Below are positions 25,013-33,511 of a DNA stretch of 64,000 nucleotides, in pieces. The stretch's first letter is position 1; each line of letters opens with the position of its first letter. The DNA comes from GCA-2712985 sp964515905 (lineage in GTDB: Bacteria; Pseudomonadota; Alphaproteobacteria; UBA7887), in the NCBI GenBank assembly GCA_964515905.1, contig CAZEWK010000046.1, forward strand, positions 1-64,000. Direction: 5' to 3'. The notes beneath the pieces are model-generated. The model was given only the letters and a program-made list of their open reading frames with translations. It was not told the origin of the DNA and did no database searches. Both the position numbers and the translations under genes were made by a program.

Positions 25013-25422
25013 AACTGCAACCTATCATTTGTGTCTTTAGCTTCATAATAAAAAGGAGATGAAGGAATATATGTTTTATACGCTAATAGCTACTTGTTTG
25101 TAATCGTACCTTGCGTTTGGCATGTGTTGAATATGCGCTCTTACGTAAGTATAGAGTAATTGTCTAGGAGGTTATGATAATCATAAAATAATTTGATCTA
25201 TCTTTGTAGAATTAAAGACTTTTGCCCAAATGTAGAAGGATCCCTGTTTTTGTCAGGGTCAACAGGACTATTTGTGTCCTACAATTTTGATAGCATAACC
25301 GCTAATGGAGACATGGAGGTTGCAGATATCTGAAGTAATAGAGGTTATGGCATATTCGATATTCTGTTTCTATTGATATCCATCCCGTTGTTCCAACTCT
25401 CTTGTGATTATAAAATCACCTA
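25013..25422. other. Gene-free stretch with two adjacent short hairpins
   Basis: No supported coding frame was seen. GATCCCTG/CAGGGTC (25239-25260) and AGGAC/GTCCT (25264-25280) form two neighbouring stem-loops with similar loops (TTTTTGT and TATTTGT). They have no T-run, so they are not standard terminators. Confidence 0.5.
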
Positions 25423-25836
25423 ATGAGGTATGTATCGAGTTTGTTCATTTTTTTAATTGTTGCGCCCTCTGTTGTGGGTGATCCCCTGGAGGGGAACGCT
25501 TTTTTTTGTGTGGGTGTCCAGGATTCAGGTGAAGATTTTTTTTACGGAGTTATTTTTGAGGAAGGTAAAGTGAGGATGTTATCTTTTGTAAAAATTGATA
25601 TGGTAGAATTTGATGATTATACGCCCAAAAAGAACGAAAATGTCTCCTATAGGTTGATTGGTCCAAACAAAATAGTATGGCAATTAAAAGGAACTCTTCA
25701 CGAGATAGATAAGCGCCTCTTAAAGCATACAGCAGATGGTGGAAAAAGAGGTTTCTTTCGCGGTCTCTGTTTCTCCGAGAAACCAGAAGATATAGAAGAG
25801 CGCCTTTCTAGAAAGAATAGTGAACTTCCACGCTAG
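25423..25836 (+). CDS. Small secreted hypothetical protein
   Basis: This 137-aa protein has a signal peptide (about 1-19, ending SVVG or similar). The mature part alternates short strands with charged turns and has two cysteines (FFCVGVQDS, GLCFSEKP) that may pair. The tail is charged (EDIEERLSRKNSELPR). The ATG at 25423 follows a weak TAATGAG context. I do not recognise a family. Confidence 0.6.
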   Translation: MRYVSSLFIFLIVAPSVVGDPLEGNAFFCVGVQDSGEDFFYGVIFEEGKVRMLSFVKIDMVEFDDYTPKKNENVSYRLIGPNKIVWQLKGTLHEIDKRLLKHTADGGKRGFFRGLCFSEKPEDIEERLSRKNSELPR

Positions 25837-25950
25837 AACTCCAAAGAATGTAGTAGCTAATATCGAATCAGTGGTAAAAGCCTTGATTCTGGATCTTTTA
25901 GTAAAACATGTACTATGTATCTTCCACTATTAAACGTTAGGAGCAATAAC

Positions 25951-26244
25951 ATGCCGAAGGGATATATGCTGAGCGCTCATCGATCCGAAGCGGACCCAGT
26001 AAAGAGAGAGGCTTATTTAAAGACTGCAGCATTTGCGTTAGAGGCAGCCGGGGGGAAATTTTTGGCAAAGGGTGGGAAAGTTGAGGCTCGAGAAAATGGA
26101 ATAGCTGGAAAAACCATTCTGATTGAATTTGAGAGCTACGAGGCGGCGATAGCTGCGTACGAGAGTGATGCCTATCAAGAAGCGTTGCGAGCGCTGGATG
26201 GCGGAGCAGATAGAGATATCAGGTTGTTTGAAGGTCTTGAGTGA
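25951..26244 (+). CDS. DUF1330 family protein
   Basis: This 97-aa cytosolic protein of the dimeric alpha-beta barrel fold starts at the ATG at 25951 behind AGGAGCAATAAC. The family pattern is clear: AHRSEADPVKREAYLKTA, AAGGKFLAKGGKVE, KTILIEFESYEAAIAAYESDAYQEALRA. DUF1330 proteins have no established reaction. It appears to be a single-gene unit. Confidence 0.88.
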   Translation: MPKGYMLSAHRSEADPVKREAYLKTAAFALEAAGGKFLAKGGKVEARENGIAGKTILIEFESYEAAIAAYESDAYQEALRALDGGADRDIRLFEGLE

Positions 26245-26415
26245 TCGCCGAGAAACTGACTAACATATGGAATTTGTAGCTCATGGCATGAGGTATTAGA
26301 GCCATTAGTTCATGATGGCTCCTTTCTCTATTCTTCACACCGCGTCAGAAGTTGTGTCGTAACCCTAAATTAAAGCTGTTCGCCACAACCCAGCAAACTC
26401 GACGAAAACATTTGA

Positions 26416-26655
26416 TTATTGAGGCAGTTTAGAACTCTGTTCAGAGTTTCTGAGATCAGTTGACTGACTGTCGGTCTCCAACATAGGTGTAGTCGTCGAA
26501 TGATCTTTGGCACCGTTTTCAAGATTGGCAACGACAACTTGTTGTTGACTTGCGGTAGTTCCTTTATTGCACAGCATTCCACCGAGTGATGAACTGGTGG
26601 TAAAGAAGAGGATTGAAATAGCGATAAGTATCTCCCGGTAACCTACTGTAGTCAT
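26416..26655 (-). CDS. Short membrane-anchored or secreted hypothetical protein
   Basis: This 79-aa protein reads from the ATG at 26655 behind GAGGGG. One hydrophobic helix (EILIAISILFFTTSSSLGG) is followed by a Ser/Thr/Gln-rich polar tail with no clear fold. The single cysteine (MLCNKG) does not fit a lipobox well. A competing overlapping frame on the same strand lacks such features. The function is unknown. Confidence 0.45.
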   Translation of the reverse strand: MTTVGYREILIAISILFFTTSSSLGGMLCNKGTTASQQQVVVANLENGAKDHSTTTPMLETDSQSTDLRNSEQSSKLPQ

Positions 26656-26875
26656 GTCCAACACCCCTCTGAACTCGTTTGTGGCCTAAAGGCTTTATAA
26701 TACAGGTATGTTATCACAAGATGTTCTCAATCACGAATATAATTATTGGGAACGATTCAATTAATGTGGCCTAGTGCGGTATTCATTGTTCCAAATATCG
26801 ATTAAATAGGTTGGTTGTTAGGATAGTCGGTACCTTAGGCTATGACCCAAGGCACCGGCTTTAACATTTTAAGAC

Positions 26876-27376
26876 TTACGGAATATTGTATTCACCACCT
26901 GTAATTTCGCAGAAGAAATGGCTTATTGCCACATTATCACAATCAAAAGTATACCATCCGGTGATCCCTTCGTACTTGCCTGTGCCTGAATAATAATCGC
27001 CACGTGTCCCAATATCGGCGCCAGGTCCCCAGGGTGCAGTTGCCTGCCAACGTAGGTTAACGGTATCTCCATCTACGTCCGTTATTGTGCAAAAGCCTCC
27101 ACCCCATTTAGTAACGCCACCCTGAAATGCCTGTTCCCCCGTGCAATACCAGCCTCCTCGGTGCATGGGACCACGTCCGGAATCAGTCGTACTTTCACCC
27201 CAAAATTCACCGGTCCAAAGGCCAAAGTCAGGGGCGAATTCTTGAAAATTGCCTTGTCCATGAAACCCAGCCATTCCGCCTGTATCTGTTCCTGTTTCAG
27301 CAGCATGTAGAATATTTGCTACGGCAAATACTCCAACTGTGGCCACCGCTATAAACGTACTCAAAATCCTCCACAT
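26876..27376 (-). CDS. Secreted glycine-rich beta protein (paralogue of 22495-23010)
   Basis: This 166-aa protein starts at an ATG behind AAGGAAAATGGG. A signal peptide (about 1-25, ending LHAA) precedes a Gly/Trp-rich mature chain. It shares the late GTGKYEG-[IV]-x-G motif and cysteine pattern with the protein at 22495-23010, but little elsewhere, so the two look like old paralogues. WRATAPWGPGADIGTRGDYYSGTG and the tryptophans suggest a barrel binding hydrophobic or sugar ligands; that is inference. Confidence 0.72.
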   Translation of the reverse strand: MWRILSTFIAVATVGVFAVANILHAAETGTDTGGMAGFHGQGNFQEFAPDFGLWTGEFWGESTTDSGRGPMHRGGWYCTGEQAFQGGVTKWGGGFCTITDVDGDTVNLRWQATAPWGPGADIGTRGDYYSGTGKYEGITGWYTFDCDNVAISHFFCEITGGEYNIP

Positions 27377-27718
27377 CCCATTTTCCTTTTTCTTGGTTAA
27401 ATTTGTTCAAAGTTCAAACCTTGGCGATATGGTAGATGGGAATTTCAGATTTGGCCAGGTGTCACTTGGAGTTACCTAATTATTCAGATTTAGTAAATAA
27501 GCTGCTTTTCGGAGGAGTTATCTATAGAGTGAAATAGATTGAAATCATGCCCCTAGTAGAAGCTGGTCGGTCAGGGGAAAAGTCAGCCATATGTAATTTG
27601 TCGGTAAGAGTTATGGCACCTGGCGAACAGAAAAAAAGCCAGAATCATACAATGGCTCTCTACAATCCTTAGTTCCTGGGCTAAATGTTTCTGTGATCTA
27701 TAATATTAAAACAACGAT
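27377..27718. other. Gene-free stretch
   Basis: No coding frame, RNA gene or strong repeat was seen. It should contain the promoter of the gene reading left from 27376 and the 3' end of the Sel1-type gene. Confidence 0.5.
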
Positions 27719-28078
27719 TTAATTTTGGGGTGATCCGCCCGTAGGACAACTATACAAAAGGCAAACAGTAAATTCAGCGTCGCGGTAAAGCTGAGCGGCT
27801 GATTTACGTATCCACAGGTCGGCGAGTCGTGGATTAAAATCAATACCTCTGCCGTAATAATACAATAGACCAAGCCAAAGCTGACTTTTGGCATCTCCTT
27901 TTTCGGCCAAGGGGAGTAATTCTTGAAGGGCCCTTTCGTGGTCATTCTGATACTTAGCGCTGTACCCAAAATCCAGTTCCGCTCTTGCAGGACCTGTAAC
28001 TAAGAGCAAGAAAACAATGCATAAGGTACAGAAGAAGGTGCTTGTGGTAGCTCTTATCGTCAGGCTAATAGTCGTCAT
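27719..28078 (-). CDS. Short secreted Sel1-like repeat protein
   Basis: This 119-aa protein has a signal peptide (about 1-33, ending ARA). One and a half Sel1-like units follow (HERALQELLPLAEKGDAKSQLWLGLLYYYGRGIDF, then LADLWIRKSAAQLYRDAEF). The unusual end (TVCLLYSCPTGGSPQN) suggests loss of further repeats. Sel1 repeats mediate protein contacts. A similar stretch survives as a decayed fragment at 30891-31040. Its original length was probably greater. Confidence 0.7.
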   Translation of the reverse strand: MTTISLTIRATTSTFFCTLCIVFLLLVTGPARAELDFGYSAKYQNDHERALQELLPLAEKGDAKSQLWLGLLYYYGRGIDFNPRLADLWIRKSAAQLYRDAEFTVCLLYSCPTGGSPQN

Positions 28079-28324
28079 GATTTGACCTATCTATATATTA
28101 TCTACTCTAGTATATCATATTTAAAATCATGCTGTGAGTTGCCGAGAGGAATTTCTCCTAACAGGAATTGATGCATGGAAATGGCTCATATCTAGTCTAT
28201 GGAGCGTTGCAGTATAGAAGGAAGTACATAAGAGTTGGTAGTGGTTTTGGAGAAGAGTGAAAACAAAATTGGCGTTATTTGCTGAAGATATTATACGTTT
28301 TGTTAAAAAGGGGAGGGTAAGTTA

Positions 28325-29416
28325 TTGAAAATTAAAAATATTAAGATGGATGTTTTTTCGTGGTCTACGGAACCCTGGCAGGTTGGGTTAAGTCATATGA
28401 AATCGGGTGGAGTGAAAGAGCTCGGGGTAGTGACGATGGAGACCGATCAAGGTATTAGTGGGAATGCATTCCTTAGTCGTCCCAAACATACAGGACCAGG
28501 TCTAATAGAGTTTTTGAAGCCCATAGTGGTGGGGCAAAATCCACAAGATATCGGCCGCCTCTGGAAAAAACTTTGGAAAATGAATCGTGCGGCAAATCTG
28601 GCTGCGATTGGCGCAATCGACATTTGTCTTTGGGATATCAATGGTAAGATTGCGAATCTACCGATACACAGGCTACTTGGCACATGCAAGGACAAGGTAC
28701 CAGTGTATTCTAGCACTGCTTTCCACGAAACGACACAGGCGTATGTTGAAGAAGCTTTAAAATTTAAGGAAATGGGCTGGGAAGCCCACAAAATTCATCC
28801 ACATGGAAATCCGGCCACCGATATTGAAATTTCACGAGCTGTGCGCGAGGCAGTTGGAAACGATATGAAACTAATGCTCGACTCCATGTGGGCTTATCAG
28901 TACGAGGATGCAATGCGCGTTGGTCGAGCCATCGAAGACCTCAATTACTATTGGTACGAGGACCCGTTGGCAGAGGAAGATATCTATAATTATGTCAAAC
29001 TTCACCAGAAATTGGATATTCCGATCATGTCAACCGAGTACGCGCCTGGTCGATACTATGGTATGACACAATGGATTACCCAGTATGCGACTGACATATT
29101 GCGGGGAGATGTCGCTGCAACTGGAGGAATAACTCCTTTAGTCAGGCTTTGTCACTTAGCTGAAGGTTTCAATATGAAATGCGAGATTCATCATGGGGGT
29201 AATTCATTGAATAATGTGGCAAACCTGCACGTTACGATGGCGGTACCTAATTGTGAATTTTTTGAGTTTTTCCCATCGACGGGAGCGAATATGTATGGTT
29301 TGGTCGAAGATATAGATTTCATGAGTGGGTATGTGGAAGCGCCAACGAAAGCTGGTTTAGGATTCGAAATCGATTGGGATTTGGTAAACCGAGATCTTTT
29401 GGGGACAATGGAATAA
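28325..29416 (+). CDS. Enolase-superfamily (mandelate racemase/muconate lactonizing) sugar-acid dehydratase
   Basis: This 363-aa protein starts at TTG behind GGGGAGGG. The capping domain is at about 1-125; the barrel follows. Metal ligands are LMLDSMW (D), WYEDPL (E) and MSTEYAPG (E). Where mandelate racemase has K-x-K the sequence reads K-I-H. The D-H dyad appears as RGDVAATGG and EIHHGGN. The closest functional expectation is an acid-sugar dehydratase. No sugar-acid partner is adjacent, but two HpcH/HpaI aldolases and another enolase-superfamily enzyme follow within 7 kb. Confidence 0.87.
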   Translation: MKIKNIKMDVFSWSTEPWQVGLSHMKSGGVKELGVVTMETDQGISGNAFLSRPKHTGPGLIEFLKPIVVGQNPQDIGRLWKKLWKMNRAANLAAIGAIDICLWDINGKIANLPIHRLLGTCKDKVPVYSSTAFHETTQAYVEEALKFKEMGWEAHKIHPHGNPATDIEISRAVREAVGNDMKLMLDSMWAYQYEDAMRVGRAIEDLNYYWYEDPLAEEDIYNYVKLHQKLDIPIMSTEYAPGRYYGMTQWITQYATDILRGDVAATGGITPLVRLCHLAEGFNMKCEIHHGGNSLNNVANLHVTMAVPNCEFFEFFPSTGANMYGLVEDIDFMSGYVEAPTKAGLGFEIDWDLVNRDLLGTME

Positions 29417-29520
29417 AGGTAGTTTTAGAGATGTTTTTTTTATTATGGAAGTGAAGACGACAAAATCCTTTAGCGGTATCAATATGATGTAATGCTTGTT
29501 AATGGAGAAGTTAAGACGCT

Positions 29521-29814
29521 ATGGGGGTACGAATATTTAAGCCTAGTAAAACAGCAACCCAATCGGGTGTAGCGCATACTCGTTATTGGGTGCTGGAGCA
29601 TGAGGCCCAGAAGTTGCGTGGTATCGACCCATTAATGGGGTGGACAAGTTCTGGAGATACTACCCAACAAATATCACTAACATTTAGAACTAAAGACCAG
29701 GCTATATCCTTTGCTGAGAAAAACGGTCTCTCCTATACGGTTGAAAGCCCCCCCAAGCAAAAACGAAGGCATAAATCATACGCTGACAATTTCCGACACG
29801 ATAAAGTCACTTGA
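29521..29814 (+). CDS. NDUFS4-like complex I accessory subunit
   Basis: This 97-aa protein matches the ETC complex I subunit conserved region. It opens with VRIFKPSKTATQSGVAHTRYWVLE, continues with DPLMGWTSSGDTTQQISLTFRTKDQAISFAEKNG, and ends with the positively charged KSYADNFRHDKV. In alphaproteobacteria and mitochondria this subunit (18 kDa, AQDQ) binds the peripheral arm of NADH:ubiquinone oxidoreductase. It is a single gene away from the nuo operon, as is common. It is the strongest single taxonomic marker in the window. Confidence 0.93.
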   Translation: MGVRIFKPSKTATQSGVAHTRYWVLEHEAQKLRGIDPLMGWTSSGDTTQQISLTFRTKDQAISFAEKNGLSYTVESPPKQKRRHKSYADNFRHDKVT

Positions 29815-29862
29815 CTATTTTTATGATTACATAATGAGCTGTCCGTTTTGTTTGAACTATGC

Positions 29863-30435
29863 CTATCGTCCCATTCCATAGAATTCAATATTTGGGCGCA
29901 TAGCAGTGAAGTTAGCCATCCTGTTAGAAAGAGAGAAGAAAGCTGTTATAGCCGCAATATCCCATATGTCTTCGTCATTAAAGCCGTGAGAATTTAATTT
30001 TTCGAAGTCACTTTGCTTTACATGTGAAGATTCTTTTGACACTTTCTCAGCGAACTCCAACATAGCCAATTCTCGCTGTGTGATGTCTGCTTTTCGGAAG
30101 TTAATGGCGACTTGATCGGAAATAGTAGTGTTTTTAGCTCTTACTCGTAATATGGCACCGTGCGCGATGACACAATACAGGCAATTGTTTCCGCCAGAAG
30201 TTGCGACGACAATCATTTCTTTTTCCTTCTGAGTAAGTCCTGATTCGCGTTCTATGAGTGCGTCATGGTAGTCAATAAAAGCTCTCAATTCCTTTGGACG
30301 ATGACCTAAGACCAAAAAAACATTTGGGATAAAGCCGGCTTTTTCCTGAATGGATAAGATCTTTTCCTTAATATCAACTGGGAGATGTTCTAAATTGGCT
30401 GTGGGGTAACGACTAATTGATTCTTGCTTGGTCAT
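29863..30435 (-). CDS. Peroxidase-related protein, carboxymuconolactone decarboxylase/AhpD family
   Basis: This 190-aa all-helical cytosolic protein has the AhpD-like redox centre GNNCLYCVIAHGAILR (C-x2-C with a histidine three residues on). The N-terminal block ISRYPTANLEHLPVDIKEKI and the length fit the uncharacterised peroxidase-related enzyme group. Such proteins probably reduce peroxides with the thiol pair. It is convergent with the NDUFS4-like gene, 48 bases away. Confidence 0.9.
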   Translation of the reverse strand: MTKQESISRYPTANLEHLPVDIKEKILSIQEKAGFIPNVFLVLGHRPKELRAFIDYHDALIERESGLTQKEKEMIVVATSGGNNCLYCVIAHGAILRVRAKNTTISDQVAINFRKADITQRELAMLEFAEKVSKESSHVKQSDFEKLNSHGFNDEDIWDIAAITAFFSLSNRMANFTAMRPNIEFYGMGR

Positions 30436-30576
30436 CTTTACTTATCCTTTGAAAATTCAGATCGGTTCTCTAGATCTATCTTATAAAGGTTATTGCTGTT
30501 GTGTTAGGTGGGGTATAAAGCGTCGACTAACGTCTTCATAATAGTTTCTCAGTAAAATGGGTTGGGAGTAACGTAC

Positions 30577-30747
30577 ATGAGTTTAAATAGAAGTAACTTA
30601 ATTGAAGCAATGCTGTCAGTCATGGAAGTAAAAATCGGAACGTGTACTGAAGAAGAAGCTTTTCAGGTATTAAGTGAATTAAGAGAAAAACCATATACAA
30701 TTGATCTGGCATCGACTTGGGAGAGTTACCTCAAAGCATCTTTTTAA
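30577..30747 (+). CDS. Small hypothetical protein
   Basis: This 56-aa protein uses the ATG at 30577 behind GGGAGTAACGTAC. It is mixed alpha-beta in outlook (LIEAMLSVMEVKIGTCTEEEAFQVLSELREKP) and ends WESYLKASF. No family was recognised. The good ribosome site and normal composition give modest support. Confidence 0.4.
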   Translation: MSLNRSNLIEAMLSVMEVKIGTCTEEEAFQVLSELREKPYTIDLASTWESYLKASF

Positions 30748-31406
30748 AGCGCTAGCTGGTAATAGGATTTACGCGATTGCTCAATGTTTTGTGTGATTCG
30801 GTGTCTTGTAGAATTGAAGGTTCTAGAACCAATATTATTTATTAAGAGCATTGTCATGTGTGGTACCAAAAAATTGGGATGGTATAATGTCGTATTTTTA
30901 GTACCACTGATGTACCGCAACAAAGTTTCGAGCAGGCTAGGAGGGGCTATAGTTTGGACGATTATGAAACAGCGTTACGTGTATTTGAACCTATGGCAGA
31001 AACCGGTGATGGCACTACCGATTGGTCCATGTCATTATAGATAATCTGGCAAAACAATATTTGAGTGTATGTTCTTGTGAATTAATGAATAGAAGCCAAA
31101 GAGGTTTCTTAATGACGGAATGTCGTTAGAAGTTGAAGTGAAAACGTTGAAAATTACCGATTGGCGTGCTGAAGCAGGCTAAACGGGAAAATTTTTTAGC
31201 TGGTGGAGAGAACAGCATAGGGTTATTATACTTACGGCCGGATCTAAAAATTTCTAAAATGAGCACGCAATTTTCTGGATTTAATATATAATAAATTGGT
31301 CCAAGGCGGCGTTCCAGTTAATCCTAATGCTGGGAAGTGTTTTAGAGCTTTTAGGGATGAAAAATAGTAAAGTAAGATATGATTACGAAAGAGAAAAGTA
31401 GCTGAC
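30748..31406. other. Long gene-free stretch containing a decayed Sel1 fragment
   Basis: The track of open frames here has low-quality composition. The only recognisable coding-like content is the Sel1-like fragment at 30891-31040. The remaining 360 bases before 31407 show nothing. Confidence 0.55.
30891..31040 (+). pseudogene. Remnant of a Sel1-repeat protein gene
   Basis: Between an upstream stop and TAG at 31038-31040 the frame reads QQSFEQARRGYSLDDYETAL, then RVFEPMAETGDG. This is the start of a Sel1/TPR-type unit (A-L-x-x-F-x-P-x-A-E-x-G-D). No start codon precedes it and the following repeat is lost. It parallels HERALQELLPLAEKGDA in the intact gene at 27719-28078. Confidence 0.5.
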
Positions 31407-31604
31407 ATGAAGATCGATCAAAGGCGCCCGCTTTCGGAGGCGGACACGAAGACCCAAACTTTGGGTTGTAGGCATTCCAATCCCGACCATTGCAGGAATA
31501 ATTCGACCGAGAAGAAGTGCGCTTTTGTAAGGGATGATAATATGTGTCTTCTCCCGCCGCGTTCCTGGTCCAAGCTGTTTGAGGAACTCCGGGCATCTGC
31601 CTGA
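31407..31604 (+). CDS. Small conserved cysteine protein
   Basis: This 65-aa protein has four cysteines: GCRHSNPDHCRNN, KKCAFVRDDNMCLLPPRSW. The block TQTLGCRHSNPD...CAFVR.D..C..PP.SW looks like a short conserved family of alphaproteobacteria that I recall only as hypothetical proteins. The spacing C-x7-C-x8-C-x8-C could bind zinc or an iron-sulfur cluster. A longer open frame on the other strand is its shadow. Confidence 0.62.
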   Translation: MKIDQRRPLSEADTKTQTLGCRHSNPDHCRNNSTEKKCAFVRDDNMCLLPPRSWSKLFEELRASA

Positions 31605-31704
31605 AATGAATAAATAAACGGTTCTTTGGATTTCAAAACTTGTCTGTAATGGTGGTTCCTAAACTGAATTAGGTTCGCAAGCACGTCGGTGTGAGACTGA
31701 CGCG

Positions 31705-32595
31705 TTACACAGGGAGAGATCTGCTGGTATATAGTCTCCCGGCTTCAGCTACCTCGTGCCCCAATTGGCCGGTTGCCGAGACTATCCGTACCCCTTCATC
31801 TATTTTGTCTTTGATATTTCCCGTGGTGGCATCTTCAAGGAATTTGATATTATTTTCTTTGCATCCGTGAAAGACTTTGTTTCTTAATTCCAGCAACTCC
31901 TCTGTTAGTGGTTCTGGCACTGTCCGATATCCCAAGGACATACTCATGTCGCCGGGTCCCCATTCGGCGAAAGCAATTCCTGGGATCGAAAGTGTTTCAT
32001 AGAGGTTGTCGACCGCACGTTTATTCTCAATTTTAAGCCCTAGTAATATCTCACCAGAAGGATTTAGAGGCCATACGTCCGCAACCTCTAGGTATTCATC
32101 AGGTGTCACACCCCAGATTGGAGCCGCAGAATATTCGCCAGAAGAACCTCTTCGACCTTCTTTAAGATTTGGGCCAATTCCCAGTCTATGAAAGGGGTAT
32201 CTGCAGGCCTCGACAAAAGCTCTAACTGCGCCAGCAGATTCAGCGTGGCATAGTACTAAGCCATGTACTCCTTTTGCTAGAATTTGAGTGATTTGCCAGC
32301 TGTTGGCTTGCACTACTTCGGTACTTGATCCTACTACTGGAATTTCTACCACTACACTCGGAGTTGTATGACCACTATTGGTTGGCCCTCCTTCCCTCAA
32401 TCCCTGCATGAATGCGCCCAGTCCATTTATATCGAAACTGCCGTGTTCCATACCAATATTGATATAGTCAGCCCATGTATTGGCAGCTTCTTTTCCTTTT
32501 GATCTGGACAGGGTGGCGCCAATGTGGTCGCCAGTGTAATAAACAGGTTGGTCTTCTTTTAACAGCTCTATAACACGATTTAATTGGGTTCCCAT
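31705..32595 (-). CDS. HpcH/HpaI-family aldolase
   Basis: This 296-aa protein starts at the ATG at 32595 behind TTGAGGAC; the frame opens 18 bases earlier without a better site. It is a TIM-barrel class II pyruvate-type aldolase. The stretches QILAKGVHGLVLCHAESAGAVRAFVEACRYP and SIPGIAFAEWGPGDMSMSLGY match the substrate- and metal-binding loops. It is longer than typical HpaI (about 260), with extra N-terminal residues. Expected chemistry is retro-aldol cleavage of 2-keto-3-deoxy acids to pyruvate or a related acid. Confidence 0.85.
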   Translation of the reverse strand: MGTQLNRVIELLKEDQPVYYTGDHIGATLSRSKGKEAANTWADYINIGMEHGSFDINGLGAFMQGLREGGPTNSGHTTPSVVVEIPVVGSSTEVVQANSWQITQILAKGVHGLVLCHAESAGAVRAFVEACRYPFHRLGIGPNLKEGRRGSSGEYSAAPIWGVTPDEYLEVADVWPLNPSGEILLGLKIENKRAVDNLYETLSIPGIAFAEWGPGDMSMSLGYRTVPEPLTEELLELRNKVFHGCKENNIKFLEDATTGNIKDKIDEGVRIVSATGQLGHEVAEAGRLYTSRSLPV

Positions 32596-32936
32596 ATAGT
32601 CCTCAACGAACACAGTTGTATGGCAAGTAATGTTGTGGATGAGCCTGCTATTTTCGATGATGACCAGTTAAAATACAAATCTTTTGATCGATCGCCCTGA
32701 CAATGGTAACAAACCTATCGCCCTTCACCCAGTTGAAGAGAGCACGAGGTTGCTAGCTTAAGGATCCATCCTATTATCCACAATTATTCAGTTAAACCAG
32801 TAGGTTCCGCAATCCAATATCCCCAAATGAACATAAGTGAGTAGTTAGTGAATAGGAAACCCCGCCCTTCCTTATGACATGATTGTGATTTCCTTGAGAA
32901 AATATCGTAAAAGGTTTAGTGAAGTAAAAAGTGTAT
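32596..32936. other. Gene-free stretch upstream of tRNA-Arg
   Basis: No coding frame or strong repeat was seen. TTGAGA (about 32893) with a T-rich hexamer 15-17 bases on could be part of the tRNA-Arg promoter; the match is weak. Confidence 0.45.
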
Positions 32937-33013
32937 GCGCTCGTAGCTCAGATGGATAGAGCACCGGATTTCTAATCCGGTGGTCGCAGGTTCGAGTCCT
33001 GCCGAGCGCGCCA
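32937..33013 (+). tRNA. tRNA-Arg (anticodon TCT)
   Basis: The acceptor stem GCGCTCG pairs with CGAGCGC. The anticodon stem CCGGA/TCCGG encloses TTTCTAA, giving anticodon TCT. The T-arm AGGTTCGAGTCCT is normal, the discriminator is G and CCA is encoded. Confidence 0.97.
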
Positions 33014-33075
33014 AACTAATAATGGTGGTTCGCTGTTTAGGGTTGTTGCTGGCAAAGGGGACCGTTCTCTATGTA

Positions 33076-33423
33076 TTAATCGAGAACTTTTAGAGCTCGA
33101 AGAATATTTCGGTCAAGTTGGCTTTTATTTGTGACGCATACTACTTTGTCAGCAGATCCCAATTGATCTGTTATATATATGTATTGTTCTGTTGAAACTG
33201 GCATCAAGGAGATAAATACGGAAAGGCCCGGTTTGGTTGGGCAGGCATCTTTTACAAACCATAACTCAGTGGCCTCTTTCTCACTCTTCGTAATATAAAT
33301 GCGCCGCCCTTCGGCACCCGCATATGACGTTATATGAATTGCGTGGTCGAGTTTTTGCGCGTCAGCACTATCTATAAATAGTACAGAGGAAAGAAATCCA
33401 CTGGCTAGTAATAATATCCTCAT
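33076..33423 (-). CDS. Small secreted hypothetical protein
   Basis: This 115-aa protein has a signal peptide (about 1-22, ending ADA). Two cysteines (KDACPTK and KVVCVTNK) are placed for a disulfide in a beta-rich fold. No recognised family. It is convergent with tRNA-Arg. Confidence 0.62.
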   Translation of the reverse strand: MRILLLASGFLSSVLFIDSADAQKLDHAIHITSYAGAEGRRIYITKSEKEATELWFVKDACPTKPGLSVFISLMPVSTEQYIYITDQLGSADKVVCVTNKSQLDRNILRALKVLD

Positions 33424-33511
33424 CAGTGTAGAGGGGTTTGGTAGATCAAGTTCTTCATTTGTTTTTATTCAATATTGCAAATCAAATAGGCAAGATCTAT
33501 CTGAGAGCATT

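Noticed and set aside
30784..31044. An 86-aa open frame on the plus strand
   Set aside because: Composition and lack of a ribosome site argue against it; the real signal is a Sel1-like fragment in another frame.
22368..33013. A genomic island bounded by tRNA-Pro and tRNA-Arg
   Set aside because: No integrase, no direct repeat of either tRNA 3' end was found, and ordinary genes such as the NDUFS4-like subunit lie inside.
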